DNA from: Dermatophilus congolensis | GTDB taxonomy: Bacteria; Actinomycetota; Actinomycetes; Actinomycetales; Dermatophilaceae | Direction: 5' to 3' | Assembly (NCBI RefSeq): GCF_900447215.1 | Contig: NZ_UFYA01000001.1 | Location: 434,001-498,000, forward strand | DNA length: 64,000 nucleotides | Shown here: positions 17,394 through 25,744 of the stretch, piece after piece | How the letters are laid out: the number at the start of each line of letters is the position of its first letter | Numbering within the stretch: position 1 is the first letter of the stretch | The notes under the pieces: generated by a model | What the model was told of the DNA's origin: nothing | What the model saw: the letters and a program-made list of their open reading frames with translations, nothing else | Database searches by the model: none | Translations under genes and position numbers: made by a program

Positions 17394-19864
17394 TCATGAA
17401 AACGTCGATGAAGATGGCCTTGGCCAGTGTTATTGGTCAAGGTAGGCGTTTGGCGAGTGTGCTTGTTGCTATCGCGTTGGGTGTTGCGTTCATGGCAACC
17501 ACGTTGCTTGTGAGTAATTCGGTGCAGGCAACGTTGAAGCAGCGGGCTGCGGCATCGGTGGGTGGGGCGGCCGCGGTGGTTTCTGTCCCAGATAGTGGGG
17601 AAGGGCCTATTCCGGTTGCGTTGCCTTCTCAGGTGAAATCTTCGTTGCCGCAGGCCAAAGTGACTGCTATCGCAGGGGGGTTGACTTTTCACAGAACTCA
17701 CACTGGTCAGCAGCCGCTGCAGCTGAAATCGTTGCCTGTGTTGGATGAGCGCACGAAGCTGGATTCGGGGCGGTTGCCAACAACTCGAGGAGAGATTGCT
17801 GTTTCTTCCGATGTCGCTGCCCAGCGTCAGATTCAGATAGGGCAGACCGTGGATTTTCTTTCGGGAGAGGCTGCCAAAGATGGCAATGGGGGAACTACTC
17901 CATTGCGTGTAGTGGGTGTGGTGTCGCCGGATAAGAGCGGTCCTGATGGTGTTGCTCCGTTGGCGTTTTCTCTGGATGACGATATTTGGGAGCTGACGGG
18001 CAGGACTGGTTTTCTCCAGGTGCAGGTGAATCTGCCTGACGTTGGTATGGAGGACGAAAAAACCAAAAAGCTGGTGGCGGGGCTTCCTGCCGCTGCTGGT
18101 TTGACGGTGCGCACGGGTGCTGAAGAGGTTGCTGAACGTCAAAGGCTTCTTGACTCGGGTATCAAGGTAGTCACCACGATGCTGCTGGGTTTTGTTGTTA
18201 TCGCCATTTTCGTCTCTGCCTTGGTGATCTCTAACACGTTCTCGATTTTGATTGCGCAGCGTACGCGTGCGCTGGCGTTGATGCGTTGCATCGGCGCAGA
18301 TCGTGCTCAGGTGCGCCGTGCAGTTCTTTTTGAGGCATTCCTTGTTGGGGTTATTGGCTCTGTTATTGGTTTGCTATTGGGTGCGGCCGTCGCTGCGATC
18401 GTCGTGTCGTTTGCGAAGGGGATAGATGGGCTGGTTCCCAGCGTTACAGCGGTTCTGGTGCCGATGTCTGTGGGTGTTGTGGTGACGGTGCTTGCGAGTT
18501 TGGCTCCAGCGCGTGCTGCAACACGGGTTGCTCCGATTGCTGCTTTGCGGCCTATTTCAGCGCAGGCTGAGGGTCGGGTTGCGCGGTTGCGCATCGTGAT
18601 CGGGACAGCGCTGTTCGTTGCTGGGGCTATGTGCTTGGTGCTGAGCGCGCGTGGTAGTGGGATCCCTCTCGGTGTGGCCGGTGGAGTAAGTAGCTTCCTG
18701 GGTGTCATGTTGTTGACGCCGCTGGTGGTTCCTATGGCTGCGTCTGTAGTTGGTGCTCCGTTGCGAAGAGGGGGTGTGGCAGGCCGATTGGCAGTGGCTA
18801 ACGCTCGACGTAACCCGGGGCGTGCTGCCGCCACAGCCAGTGCGCTGCTGGTTGGGGTCACGTTGGTGACGATGATGTTGGTGGGTGCTGCGACGGGGAC
18901 GACATCGATCAATGCGTCACTGGATCGTCATTTCCCGGTTGATTCTCAGATTTCTGCTGAGGCCCCGCTGGGGCAAGGTCACGCAGACAAACTAGCGGCT
19001 ACACCTGAGGTGGAGCGCAGCGGTCTGGGTAACTCGACGTCCGTCACAGTCAAATCAGGAAGTGTCACTATCCCGGATTCGGCGTTGGTGGGAGTTTCTG
19101 CTGAGGCTGCCAAGGTCAGCCGTCGTGCCGATGCTTTCACTGGACTGGCTGACGGGAAGATTTTGCTTCCCAGTGATGCGGGAATTGCTGATGGTTCGCC
19201 TGTGACTGTCACTACTGAGGGCGGCGAGACTCTATCTCTTACCGCTGTGGTTTCTTCGGGCGAGTTGGAGGCTTTCTACACCACGTTTAACAGTGTTCAA
19301 CGCCTGGACCCTAAGGCTTTAAACCAAGTGTGGGTGCGGTATGCCGACGGCGTTGAGGCCTCGACTGGTGAGCGGAAAGTCGCTGAGTACTTGAGCGGTC
19401 TTCCAGGTGTTCGCGTTCAGGGAGCGGCTGCGGCACGCGAAAGCCTGCAGAAGATTATCAACATCGTGTTGCTTGTTGTTGTCGGATTGCTGGCGATGGC
19501 CGTAGTTATTGCTTTGGTTGGTATTGGCAATACTCTAGGTTTGTCCGTGTTCGAACGGACGCGTGAGTCGGGTCTTCTTCGGGCTCTAGGTTTGCCGAAG
19601 TCTGGCCTGCGTGCGATGTTCGGGCTGGAGGCGTTGGTGTTGACAGGTGTTGGTACAGCTCTTGGGTTGCTGCTGGGCATCAGCTACGGCATCGCTGGCT
19701 CATACGCTTTGTTGAATGATCTAGGTGGTGTCACCGTCGATATCCCCTGGGCACGATTGCTGTTGGTGGTCGCGGTGGCGTTGGCTGCTGGCTGGTTGGC
19801 TTCGGTTCTGCCTGCGATTCGTGCGGCAAAGGTTAGTGCGTCTGCGGCTTTGGCTTCAGAGTGA
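17390..19864 (+). CDS. FtsX/MacB-type ABC transporter permease
   Basis: 824 residues with two FtsX-like modules. Membrane segments: one near residues 18-42 (SVLVAIALGVAFMATTLLV), a group of three near 265-385, further segments near 400-450 and 475-500, and a last group of three near 690-815. The regions between are large extracytoplasmic domains. This is the duplicated FtsX arrangement common in actinobacterial exporters partnered with LolD/MacB-type ATPases. The GTG at 17390 overlaps the ATPase stop; ATG 17396 is also possible. Three hairpins follow the gene. Substrate unknown. Confidence 0.9.
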   Translation: MIMKTSMKMALASVIGQGRRLASVLVAIALGVAFMATTLLVSNSVQATLKQRAAASVGGAAAVVSVPDSGEGPIPVALPSQVKSSLPQAKVTAIAGGLTFHRTHTGQQPLQLKSLPVLDERTKLDSGRLPTTRGEIAVSSDVAAQRQIQIGQTVDFLSGEAAKDGNGGTTPLRVVGVVSPDKSGPDGVAPLAFSLDDDIWELTGRTGFLQVQVNLPDVGMEDEKTKKLVAGLPAAAGLTVRTGAEEVAERQRLLDSGIKVVTTMLLGFVVIAIFVSALVISNTFSILIAQRTRALALMRCIGADRAQVRRAVLFEAFLVGVIGSVIGLLLGAAVAAIVVSFAKGIDGLVPSVTAVLVPMSVGVVVTVLASLAPARAATRVAPIAALRPISAQAEGRVARLRIVIGTALFVAGAMCLVLSARGSGIPLGVAGGVSSFLGVMLLTPLVVPMAASVVGAPLRRGGVAGRLAVANARRNPGRAAATASALLVGVTLVTMMLVGAATGTTSINASLDRHFPVDSQISAEAPLGQGHADKLAATPEVERSGLGNSTSVTVKSGSVTIPDSALVGVSAEAAKVSRRADAFTGLADGKILLPSDAGIADGSPVTVTTEGGETLSLTAVVSSGELEAFYTTFNSVQRLDPKALNQVWVRYADGVEASTGERKVAEYLSGLPGVRVQGAAAARESLQKIINIVLLVVVGLLAMAVVIALVGIGNTLGLSVFERTRESGLLRALGLPKSGLRAMFGLEALVLTGVGTALGLLLGISYGIAGSYALLNDLGGVTVDIPWARLLLVVAVALAAGWLASVLPAIRAAKVSASAALASE

Positions 19865-19866
19865 GT

Positions 19867-19900
19867 GCGTGGTCGGTTTCCTTCGCGTAGCCGACCACGC
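19867..19900. terminator. Hairpin 1 after ABC permease
   Basis: GCGTGGTCGG (19867-19876) pairs perfectly with CCGACCACGC (19891-19900) around a 14-base loop, starting three bases after the permease stop. First of three tandem hairpins. Confidence 0.55.
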
Positions 19901-19908
19901 TTGACAGG

Positions 19909-19938
19909 TTTTCCCCTGCCGGGGAGTGCAGGGGAAAA
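19909..19938. terminator. Hairpin 2 after ABC permease
   Basis: TTTTCCCCTGC (19909-19919) pairs perfectly with GCAGGGGAAAA (19928-19938) around an eight-base loop. The T-run is on the 5' side, so on the minus strand it ends in T and would look like a terminator for that strand as well. Confidence 0.5.
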
Positions 19939-19972
19939 GGGAACCGGTGTTTATCGGCACTGGTTTCTTCGG

Positions 19973-20020
19973 GCGGGGTTCGAGTGTCTGAGGATCAGGG
20001 GTCAGACATTCGAACCCCGC
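19973..20020. terminator. Hairpin 3 upstream of coaD
   Basis: A 19-bp stem with one G-T wobble (GCGGGGTTCGAGTGTCTGA with the opposite arm at 20002-20020) around a ten-base loop. It stands 30 bases before the coaD start, so it could also act as a 5' leader structure of coaD. Confidence 0.55.
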
Positions 20021-20050
20021 CTGTGTTGTGCAGCCTGTTACGGTCGGCGC

Positions 20051-20554
20051 ATGAGTGAGCGTCTGATTCGTCGTGCTGCGTGCCCTGGTTCGTATGATCC
20101 GGTTACGTGCGGGCATCTTGACGTGGTTGCGCGAGCAGCTGCTTTGTTTGATGAGGTTTTTGTGGTGGTGTTGCATAACCCGGCCAAGCAGGGGCTGTTT
20201 TCTCCGGATGAGCGGGTGGCTTTGGTTGAGGCGGAGCTTCAGGAGCGGGGGCTTGCCGGGCGGGTGCAAGTGCGTTCTTATGCGGGCAGGCTTTTGGTGG
20301 ATGTGTGTAGTGAGCTGGGGGTTTCTGCGATTGTGAAGGGTCTGCGGGGAGAGACTGACTATGCCTACGAGTTACCGATGGCGGTGATGAATAGGCGTTT
20401 GAGTGGGGTGGAGACGTTGTTTGTGCCCGGCAGTCCAGAGTTCGTTGAGGTGTCTAGTTCGCTGATGAAGGAGGTGGCCGGGTATGGGGGTGATGTCACG
20501 GGGTTGGTGCCGCCGCGGGTACAGGCAGCGTTGATGGAGCGTTTGAATTCGTAG
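20051..20554 (+). CDS. coaD: Phosphopantetheine adenylyltransferase
   Basis: A 167-residue nucleotidyltransferase making dephospho-CoA from ATP and 4'-phosphopantetheine. The signature CPGSYDPVTCGHLDVVARAA has the TxGH motif; most relatives have Asn where this one has Cys before GH. KGLRGETDYAYELPMAVMNR and FVPGSPEFVEVSSSLMKEVA match the adenylate-binding and C-terminal motifs. The ATG at 20051 has no strong ribosome site. It normally follows rsmD directly; here the kinase/ABC block separates them. Confidence 0.93.
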   Translation: MSERLIRRAACPGSYDPVTCGHLDVVARAAALFDEVFVVVLHNPAKQGLFSPDERVALVEAELQERGLAGRVQVRSYAGRLLVDVCSELGVSAIVKGLRGETDYAYELPMAVMNRRLSGVETLFVPGSPEFVEVSSSLMKEVAGYGGDVTGLVPPRVQAALMERLNS

Positions 20555-20797
20555 TTCGGAGTTGGGTGATGCCGGTAAGTGCTGCTTGGCTTCGTTTTCC
20601 CTTGTTAATTGGGGCAGTGAAGAGTTGAAGCGTTTTGGGGGGCGTGGTTCTGCTGAGCTAAAATTGATATTCGGTCCGCGCATTGTCCCTAATCGCCTCG
20701 TTGATGCGGTTTCGCACCAAGAATCTCGAGCTAACGGGCCATGCTGAACCGACCGAAGCTGCAGGCTGTGAAGCCTCTGTTGGGAGTGAGTAATTCC

Positions 20798-21391
20798 ATG
20801 ACCGAGCTTGATCCGCACGGGCCTTTGGTGATTGATACCCGGCGCTTGAATCGCAGGGCTGGGTCGATGGTGGAAGATGCCTTCGATGCAGTTGCCCCCT
20901 CACGTATTGGCACTGATGTGCTGGGGGTTGAAGAAGGAACTCCTATGCATGTGGATTTCCGGCTGGAGTCCGTGATCGAGGGAATCCTCGTGAGTGGAGA
21001 AATGCGGGCGCGTGCTACCGGTGCTTGCGTGCGGTGCTTGGACGACATTGACGAGTCAGTCGATGTGAGCTTTCAAGAATTGTTCGCCTACGCCGATCGT
21101 GCCGCTCGTCATGAAAAGGTCGGTGATGAAGACGAGGACCAGCGGGTTATCGGGGGCGATTTAATCGATCTTGAGCCTGTCATCGTGGATGCGGTGGTGC
21201 TGTCGCTGCCGTTCCAGCCGGTGTGTGATGAGGACTGTCCTGGTCTGTGTTCAACTTGCGGAGACCACCTGTCGGAGGATCCTCAGCACTCACACGACCA
21301 GACCGATCCTCGTTGGGCTGCGCTGGCTCATCTCCGTCAGGAAGTTGCTCAGACCAGCGATGGTGACACCGATCCAGAGAAGAGGAACTGA
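20798..21391 (+). CDS. YceD family (DUF177) protein
   Basis: About 197 residues. It has GPLVIDTRRLNRRAGSM at the N-terminus, LESVIEGILVSGEMRARATG followed by CVRCLD, and the C-terminal metal-ligand-like CDEDCPGLCSTCGDH. This is the YceD/DUF177 family, which in bacteria lies directly before rpmF and is linked to 23S rRNA or ribosome maturation. The ATG at 20798 gives the usual family N-terminus; the frame is open to 20741. Its stop is one base before the rpmF start, so they are co-translated. Confidence 0.88.
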   Translation: MTELDPHGPLVIDTRRLNRRAGSMVEDAFDAVAPSRIGTDVLGVEEGTPMHVDFRLESVIEGILVSGEMRARATGACVRCLDDIDESVDVSFQELFAYADRAARHEKVGDEDEDQRVIGGDLIDLEPVIVDAVVLSLPFQPVCDEDCPGLCSTCGDHLSEDPQHSHDQTDPRWAALAHLRQEVAQTSDGDTDPEKRN

Positions 21392-21392
21392 C

Positions 21393-21587
21393 GTGGCTGT
21401 CCCCAAGCGGAAGATGTCGCGCTCCAATACCCGTTCGCGTCGCGCGCAGTGGAAGACAAGTGTGTCCACGTTGGCTTCGTGCCCCACGTGTACACAGCCC
21501 AAGCGCCCGCATGTGGCTTGCCCGTCGTGTGGCGTTTACAACGGCCGTCATTATTCGGCCGCGGAGCGCTCCGAGCTCCAGGACTGA
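21393..21587 (+). CDS. rpmF: 50S ribosomal protein L32
   Basis: A 64-residue ribosomal protein starting from GTG at 21393 (AVPKRKMSRSNTRSRRAQWK). Two cysteine pairs, CPTC and CPSC, make the zinc-ribbon form. AGAGGAACTG upstream gives the ribosome site. It sits in the invariant yceD-rpmF-rnc order. Confidence 0.95.
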   Translation: MAVPKRKMSRSNTRSRRAQWKTSVSTLASCPTCTQPKRPHVACPSCGVYNGRHYSAAERSELQD

Positions 21588-21601
21588 GGCCGTAGGTCGC
21601 G

Positions 21602-22414
21602 ATGGCGTCAAAACACAAGACGACACATCAGCGGCGACCGGTTGGCGAGCTCACTGAGAAGATCGTTGCGATCATCGGTGGCACCGTTGACAGCGGCATC
21701 GTCGATCACGCGTTGACACACCGTTCGTACGCGTACGAGAACGGTGGTCTTCCTAATAACGAGCGCCTGGAGTTCCTTGGAGACTCGGTGCTTGGTCTGG
21801 TTGTGACTGAGTCTCTTTATGCCGATCATCCTGATTTGGCAGAAGGCCAGCTGGCTAAGTTGCGCGCTGCCGTGGTAAATATGCGGGCCTTAGCGAAGGT
21901 GGCTCGTGAGCTCGGCGTGGGCGATTATCTTCTGCTTGGTCGCGGTGAGGAAAGCACAGGAGGACGGAACAAGGCATCCATCCTCGCCGACACGATGGAA
22001 GCGCTTATTGGCACGGTGTACCTGGAAAGAGGCCTGGAGGGTGCACGCGTATTCGTTCACCACATCCTTGACCCACTGCTTGAAAAGTCAGCTCAGCTTG
22101 GTGCTGCTTTGGACTGGAAAACTTCACTCCAAGAGCTGTCCAGCGTGATGTCTATCGGTACTCCGGAGTACCGAGTCAGTGAAGAAGGTCCTGACCACGA
22201 GAAAGTTTTCACCGCCTCCGTTGTGGTGGGTGAAGAAGTGCTCGGCACCGGGGTTGGCCGCAGCAAAAAGCAAGCGGAGCAACAAGCTGCTGAATTTGCG
22301 TGGACGATGTTGAAGGAACGTCAAGAAAAAGCCGAAGCTGTTGTTTCCGCTACGGAGGCAGAGGTTGCTGAGGCAGTGGTTGACTCCGTTGAACAGGTGA
22401 ATAAGAAGGGCTAG
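21602..22414 (+). CDS. rnc: Ribonuclease III
   Basis: A 270-residue double-strand RNA endonuclease for rRNA and mRNA processing. The catalytic signature [14 protein letters not shown] is near residue 54 and [14 protein letters not shown] supplies the second acidic pair. The double-strand RNA-binding domain spans about residues 165-240 ([28 protein letters not shown]). The acidic, Val/Ala/Glu-rich tail of about 30 residues is longer than in E. coli. It starts 14 bases after rpmF and is followed 10 bases later by mutM. Confidence 0.96.
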   Translation: MASKHKTTHQRRPVGELTEKIVAIIGGTVDSGIVDHALTHRSYAYENGGLPNNERLEFLGDSVLGLVVTESLYADHPDLAEGQLAKLRAAVVNMRALAKVARELGVGDYLLLGRGEESTGGRNKASILADTMEALIGTVYLERGLEGARVFVHHILDPLLEKSAQLGAALDWKTSLQELSSVMSIGTPEYRVSEEGPDHEKVFTASVVVGEEVLGTGVGRSKKQAEQQAAEFAWTMLKERQEKAEAVVSATEAEVAEAVVDSVEQVNKKG

Positions 22415-22424
22415 GCAGGGCAGC

Positions 22425-23388
22425 GTGCCTGAACTCCCCGAAGTTGAAGTTGTGCGTAGAGGTCTTGCCGATCATGTAGTTGGCAAGACCTTTGCACGTG
22501 TGTCTTTACGTGGCACCAGGGTGGCGCGCCGCCATGTCTTGGGCCCAGAGCATTTGAGTGCGCAGATTACGGGGGGCGCACGTACGAGCGGTGGACCGCC
22601 GGGGTAAGTATTTGTGGCTGGTGCTTGAACCAGCGCATGAAGTGGCAGCGCAGGGTTCTGCTCTTATGGCTTTGATCGTCCACTTGGGGATGAGTGGGCA
22701 GATGCTTGTTCAAGATTGTCACCGTGAAGCCCCCAAACACACCCATGCGCAGTTTTGGCTATCTGATGGCTCAGCGAAGAATCCTGCAGAACCCCTCTCC
22801 CCTGGGGGAAAGGTGCTGCGGTTTGTGGATCAACGCACGTTTGGTGGGCTGGCGCTGGCCGAGTTGGATTCCCCTAGCCAGGGGCATCCTTTCGGTGTGC
22901 CTGTTCCGGTAGCCCATATTGCTCCCGATCCGCTTGAACCAATCTTTGATGCAGAGCAGGTAAGCACACGGATTCGTGCATCGAATAGCGAAGTGAAACG
23001 GCGACTGCTCGATCAAGGGGTCGTTTCAGGTATCGGCAATATCTATGCAGATGAGTCGTTGTGGCGCGCAGGTATTCATGGCCAGCACCGCTCATCTTCC
23101 TTACGGCAGTCCGAGCTTGTTGCTCTTCTCGGCCATGCGCAAGATGTTATGCGTGATGCACTGGCCCAGGGCGGGACGAGTTTTGATTCGCTGTATGTGA
23201 ATGTCAATGGTCAGAGCGGCTACTTCGACCGGTCCCTGGATGCTTACGGGCGCGAGGGTAAACCATGCAAACGATGCGGCACTCCGATGCGACGGATCCA
23301 GTTCACTAATCGAAGTTCGACATTTTGCCCGAGTTGTCAGCGCCTGCCCCAGGACGAGCGGCTATTGCCGAGCGACGTACGTAGGTGA
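22425..23388 (+). pseudogene. mutM: Formamidopyrimidine-DNA glycosylase, frameshifted at a G6 run
   Basis: The enzyme removes 8-oxoguanine from DNA. The first frame starts [17 protein letters not shown] (Pro and Glu at the mature N-terminus are the catalytic residues) and stops at 22607. The second frame carries the rest: [15 protein letters not shown] with the conserved Lys, HLGMSGQML, the H2TH region GVVSGIGNIYADESLWRAG and the zinc finger CKRC...CPSC. Removing one G from the run of six at 22571-22576 restores QITGAHVRAV and a continuous protein of about 320 residues. All active-site and zinc residues are intact, so the lesion is either recent, phase-variable or a sequencing error. Confidence 0.9.
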
Positions 23389-23940
23389 AGTCGCTCGCCT
23401 TGGCTACTGAACATTGTCAGTAGTTCGACGGCTCGCTTGCCGACTGTGCCGAACCAGTAGGGGATTGCGGTGTCGAACTCGGCAGCTTCGCCTGGTTTGA
23501 GGATGAGGTCCTGGTCTCCCAGAAGAAGGCGGATCTGCCACTGAGCACGTACATCCATTCATAGCCGTCATGGCTTCGCAGAATGCAGCTCCTCGGGGGC
23601 TGGAATGGTCACCGTGTACGCCTGCGGATTATGGGGATGGTGGGTAAGACGGATAAAGGTTCGCTCCGCTGTCCGTTCTGGTGGGTTGCGGACGCGTGGA
23701 TCGACGGACACGCGGTGGGGCAATCATTTCGTCGAGAGAGACGCAAAGTGCGGCGGAAATCGGCAGTAACAGTTTCAGGCTGGGTTTGCGTTGACCGTGT
23801 TCGAGTCGCGAAAGCGTGCTTGTCGAGATTCCTGTCAATGCAGAGAGCCTGGTCAACGAGACGTTCTGATGTTCCCGGAAGTGACGCAGCCTGGTGGGGA
23901 TGAGCTCCAAAGTGGCAGTGATCGACGGGAGAGACTCCAC
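23337..23940 (-). pseudogene. XRE-family regulator with cupin domain, degraded
   Basis: Pieces of one regulator lie in several frames on the minus strand. The helix-turn-helix (IPTRLRHFREHQNVSLTRLS then ISTSTLSRLEHGQRKPSLKL) is intact at the N-terminus. After about 23660 the frame moves to one reading ERTFIRLTHH, near 23585 to one reading SHDGYEWMYVLSGR, and near 23540 to one reading IRLLLGDQDLILKPGEAAEF, the end of a cupin. At least three frameshifts are needed to rebuild it, so it is a true pseudogene rather than a single read error. Its 3' end runs into the end of mutM. Confidence 0.8.
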
Positions 23941-24034
23941 AGCCAGAGCCTAGTGACGCCTTCCCAGTTTCGGCAACGATCCTTGCCGGAATGGCTGGGG
24001 CCGGTGAACGTGGCAGAAACCACGAGGAGGGTTC

Positions 24035-24393
24035 ATGGAATTCAAACATCTTGGCCGCGGAGCATTTGCCCACGAATCGATCATGACCGCTAAACCAGTC
24101 GAGCGCGAGCATGAGATCGGCCTTGTGGCTCACTACGTCATCGGTTCGGGTTTGCCCTCGCCTTCGTTGCCGTGCGGCCGGGCTGGCTCAACAAGCTCAC
24201 CCTGGTGCCAGCCATGACGGCGGGTCTTGCGACATGCGCAGCGGCCTGGCTGCTCATGCAACCTGCGTGGGGCATGGGCCTGGCTGCCTCCAAAGTTCCG
24301 GACCCGATGACGGCGCGACTGCGCACTGTGCGCACATGCGATGTACGGCCTGGGGACCTGGGCCTCGGCCCGGATGCCTACGGCCGTGTGTAG
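24035..24393 (+). pseudogene. DUF2938 membrane protein remnant
   Basis: The fragment GRGAFAHESIMTAKPVERE then GLVAHYVIGSG, continued in another frame by RPGWLNKLTLVPAMTAGLAT and WLLMQPAWGMGLAASKVPDP, matches the middle and end of DUF2938 membrane proteins. The N-terminal membrane segment (about 40 residues) is missing, there is a frameshift near 24150-24175, and another near 24335 (a third frame reads AMYGLGTWASARMP). Such genes often sit divergently from XRE-cupin regulators; both members of this pair are decayed. Confidence 0.7.
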
Positions 24394-24402
24394 CGCTAAG
24401 AA

Positions 24403-25197
24403 TTATCGGACGGATGCGACCTCAGCATCTGTGGGCCACCCATTGGCAACGCAGCCTTGAAGGCTTTTTGACTGCTGCTGCATGAGAGAAGCCTTATCAC
24501 CGTTCTTGGCGCAGTAACGGTGCTTCAACCCAAGCCAGTGCCCGGTCTCATGGTTGAGAACCATGTGGTGGTAGGTGTCCAGCGATCCTTTAAAAGCAGG
24601 GGTTTTCTTGCGCCAATTGAGGTCATTAATGACTACGTATTTGCCTACTCGGCAGCTGAACTGCTTTTTGCACGAGGGGGAGAAGGAAGCAACGCTCTGT
24701 GGGGAGGCCAGGACGAGGGTGAAATCTGCTGGGGCGCTCGCAGGCACACGAACAAACCGATGGCTTGCCTTTTTCCACCCTCGTGGGTCGGCGTAGATCT
24801 TCGCGGCTTCGGCGGCGAACTGTTTCGTGTTTGTGAGGACTTTCCCGCGGGTAATGACTTTATAGGTGTGACGTTTGGTCTTTTTAACCGGCACAGCTGG
24901 GCGTGGGCTCACGTGAGAGCTGGAGGGCTTTGACGGGGTGCTGCCTGGCGTAGTTTTGGAAGCAGTTGGTGTGCTCGAAGAAGTACCCGAGCTGCTTGGT
25001 GCCGAGCCAGGAGGTACGGCTGCTGCTGTGTTCGATGGCGCAGCGGGTCGCTGCTGTTGCTGTTGAGAAGCTGGGCTGGAACACGCTGAGGCCAGCAGTA
25101 CTGTGGCAAGGAGCGCAGCCATACCGCTGTTACGACGCACCCGAGGGTGAAGGAGTACTGCTACGGCGGTCAAATTCAAGTTTTTCAGCGTGCTCAC
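24403..25197 (-). CDS. DUF3152 lipoprotein with metzincin-type zinc motif
   Basis: 264 residues from the GTG at 25197; a GTG at 25140 gives a more typical signal peptide (RRNSGMAALLATVLLASAC). The lipobox-like LASAC suggests a lipid-anchored secreted protein. A Ser/Thr/Pro/Gln-rich linker of about 70 residues leads to a DUF3152 catalytic-like domain with HETGHWLGLKH, which fits the HExxHxxGxxH zinc motif of metzincin proteases. Cysteines in SCKKQFSC and YCAKNG...GC could form disulfides. Substrate unknown. It lies between the two pseudogenes and acyP, an insertion relative to the usual mutM-acyP order. Confidence 0.8.
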   Translation of the reverse strand: MSTLKNLNLTAVAVLLHPRVRRNSGMAALLATVLLASACSSPASQQQQQRPAAPSNTAAAVPPGSAPSSSGTSSSTPTASKTTPGSTPSKPSSSHVSPRPAVPVKKTKRHTYKVITRGKVLTNTKQFAAEAAKIYADPRGWKKASHRFVRVPASAPADFTLVLASPQSVASFSPSCKKQFSCRVGKYVVINDLNWRKKTPAFKGSLDTYHHMVLNHETGHWLGLKHRYCAKNGDKASLMQQQSKSLQGCVANGWPTDAEVASVR

Positions 25198-25379
25198 CTC
25201 ATGAGAAGCGTGTCTAACGTGCGGCTGCTCTTGGCAGGACGGGGATCAGAGTAGCCGCGCCACAAGAACTTTTACTGAGAAATAGCTGGTCGTGTGGGGC
25301 AGCTCAGGTTCGGTCGGCTACCGTTTGGCTGCAGCCGAATCTAGGTTGCCCAAGAGATCCCGGAGGAGATGAACAGCTG

Positions 25380-25667
25380 GTGAGCGTGGAAAAAGCGACG
25401 TTTTTTGTTTCCGGGCATGTGCAAGGTGTCGGGTTTCGTTGGTGGACAAAATCACAGGCACTGGAACTTGGGCTTGATGGCTTTGCTCGCAATCTGTGTG
25501 ATGGACGTGTTGAAGTGGTCGCTCAAGGAAGTCCAGAGGCGATCGAGGAGTTAGGTGCGCGTCTGGCAGCGCAGCCGAGCCAGCACAGGCGCCCTGGCAG
25601 GGTGGAGGCAGTGATGACGCAGTGGGGCAGTGTTCGTCAAGATGTGGGACGGTTTCGTGAACTGTGA
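25380..25667 (+). CDS. acyP: Acylphosphatase
   Basis: A 95-residue enzyme hydrolysing acyl-phosphate bonds. The phosphate-binding loop and catalytic Arg are in SGHVQGVGFRWWTKS, the catalytic Asn in FARNLCDGRVEVVAQG, both at the expected spacing. The GTG at 25380 follows GGAGGAG at 25362-25368. It ends at a very strong hairpin shared with the convergent lipoprotein gene. In other actinobacteria it lies just before smc. Confidence 0.93.
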   Translation: MSVEKATFFVSGHVQGVGFRWWTKSQALELGLDGFARNLCDGRVEVVAQGSPEAIEELGARLAAQPSQHRRPGRVEAVMTQWGSVRQDVGRFREL

Positions 25668-25678
25668 GGTTCACTAAG

Positions 25679-25738
25679 CCTCTGATGTAGGTGTGGGCGG
25701 CACCCCAACTGGGGTGCCGCCCACACCTACATCAGAGG
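25679..25738. terminator. 28-bp perfect bidirectional terminator
   Basis: The arms at 25679-25706 and 25711-25738 are perfectly complementary over 28 bases with only a four-base loop (AACT). It begins 11 bases after acyP and ends six bases before the stop of the convergent lipoprotein gene, so it closes both. The plus-strand exit is followed by TTATTTTTCTTG. Confidence 0.9.
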
Positions 25739-25744
25739 CAGTAG

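Noticed and set aside
20562-20747. 61-residue small open frame before yceD
   Set aside because: No ribosome site, no recognisable domain, and it probably covers the yceD promoter region.
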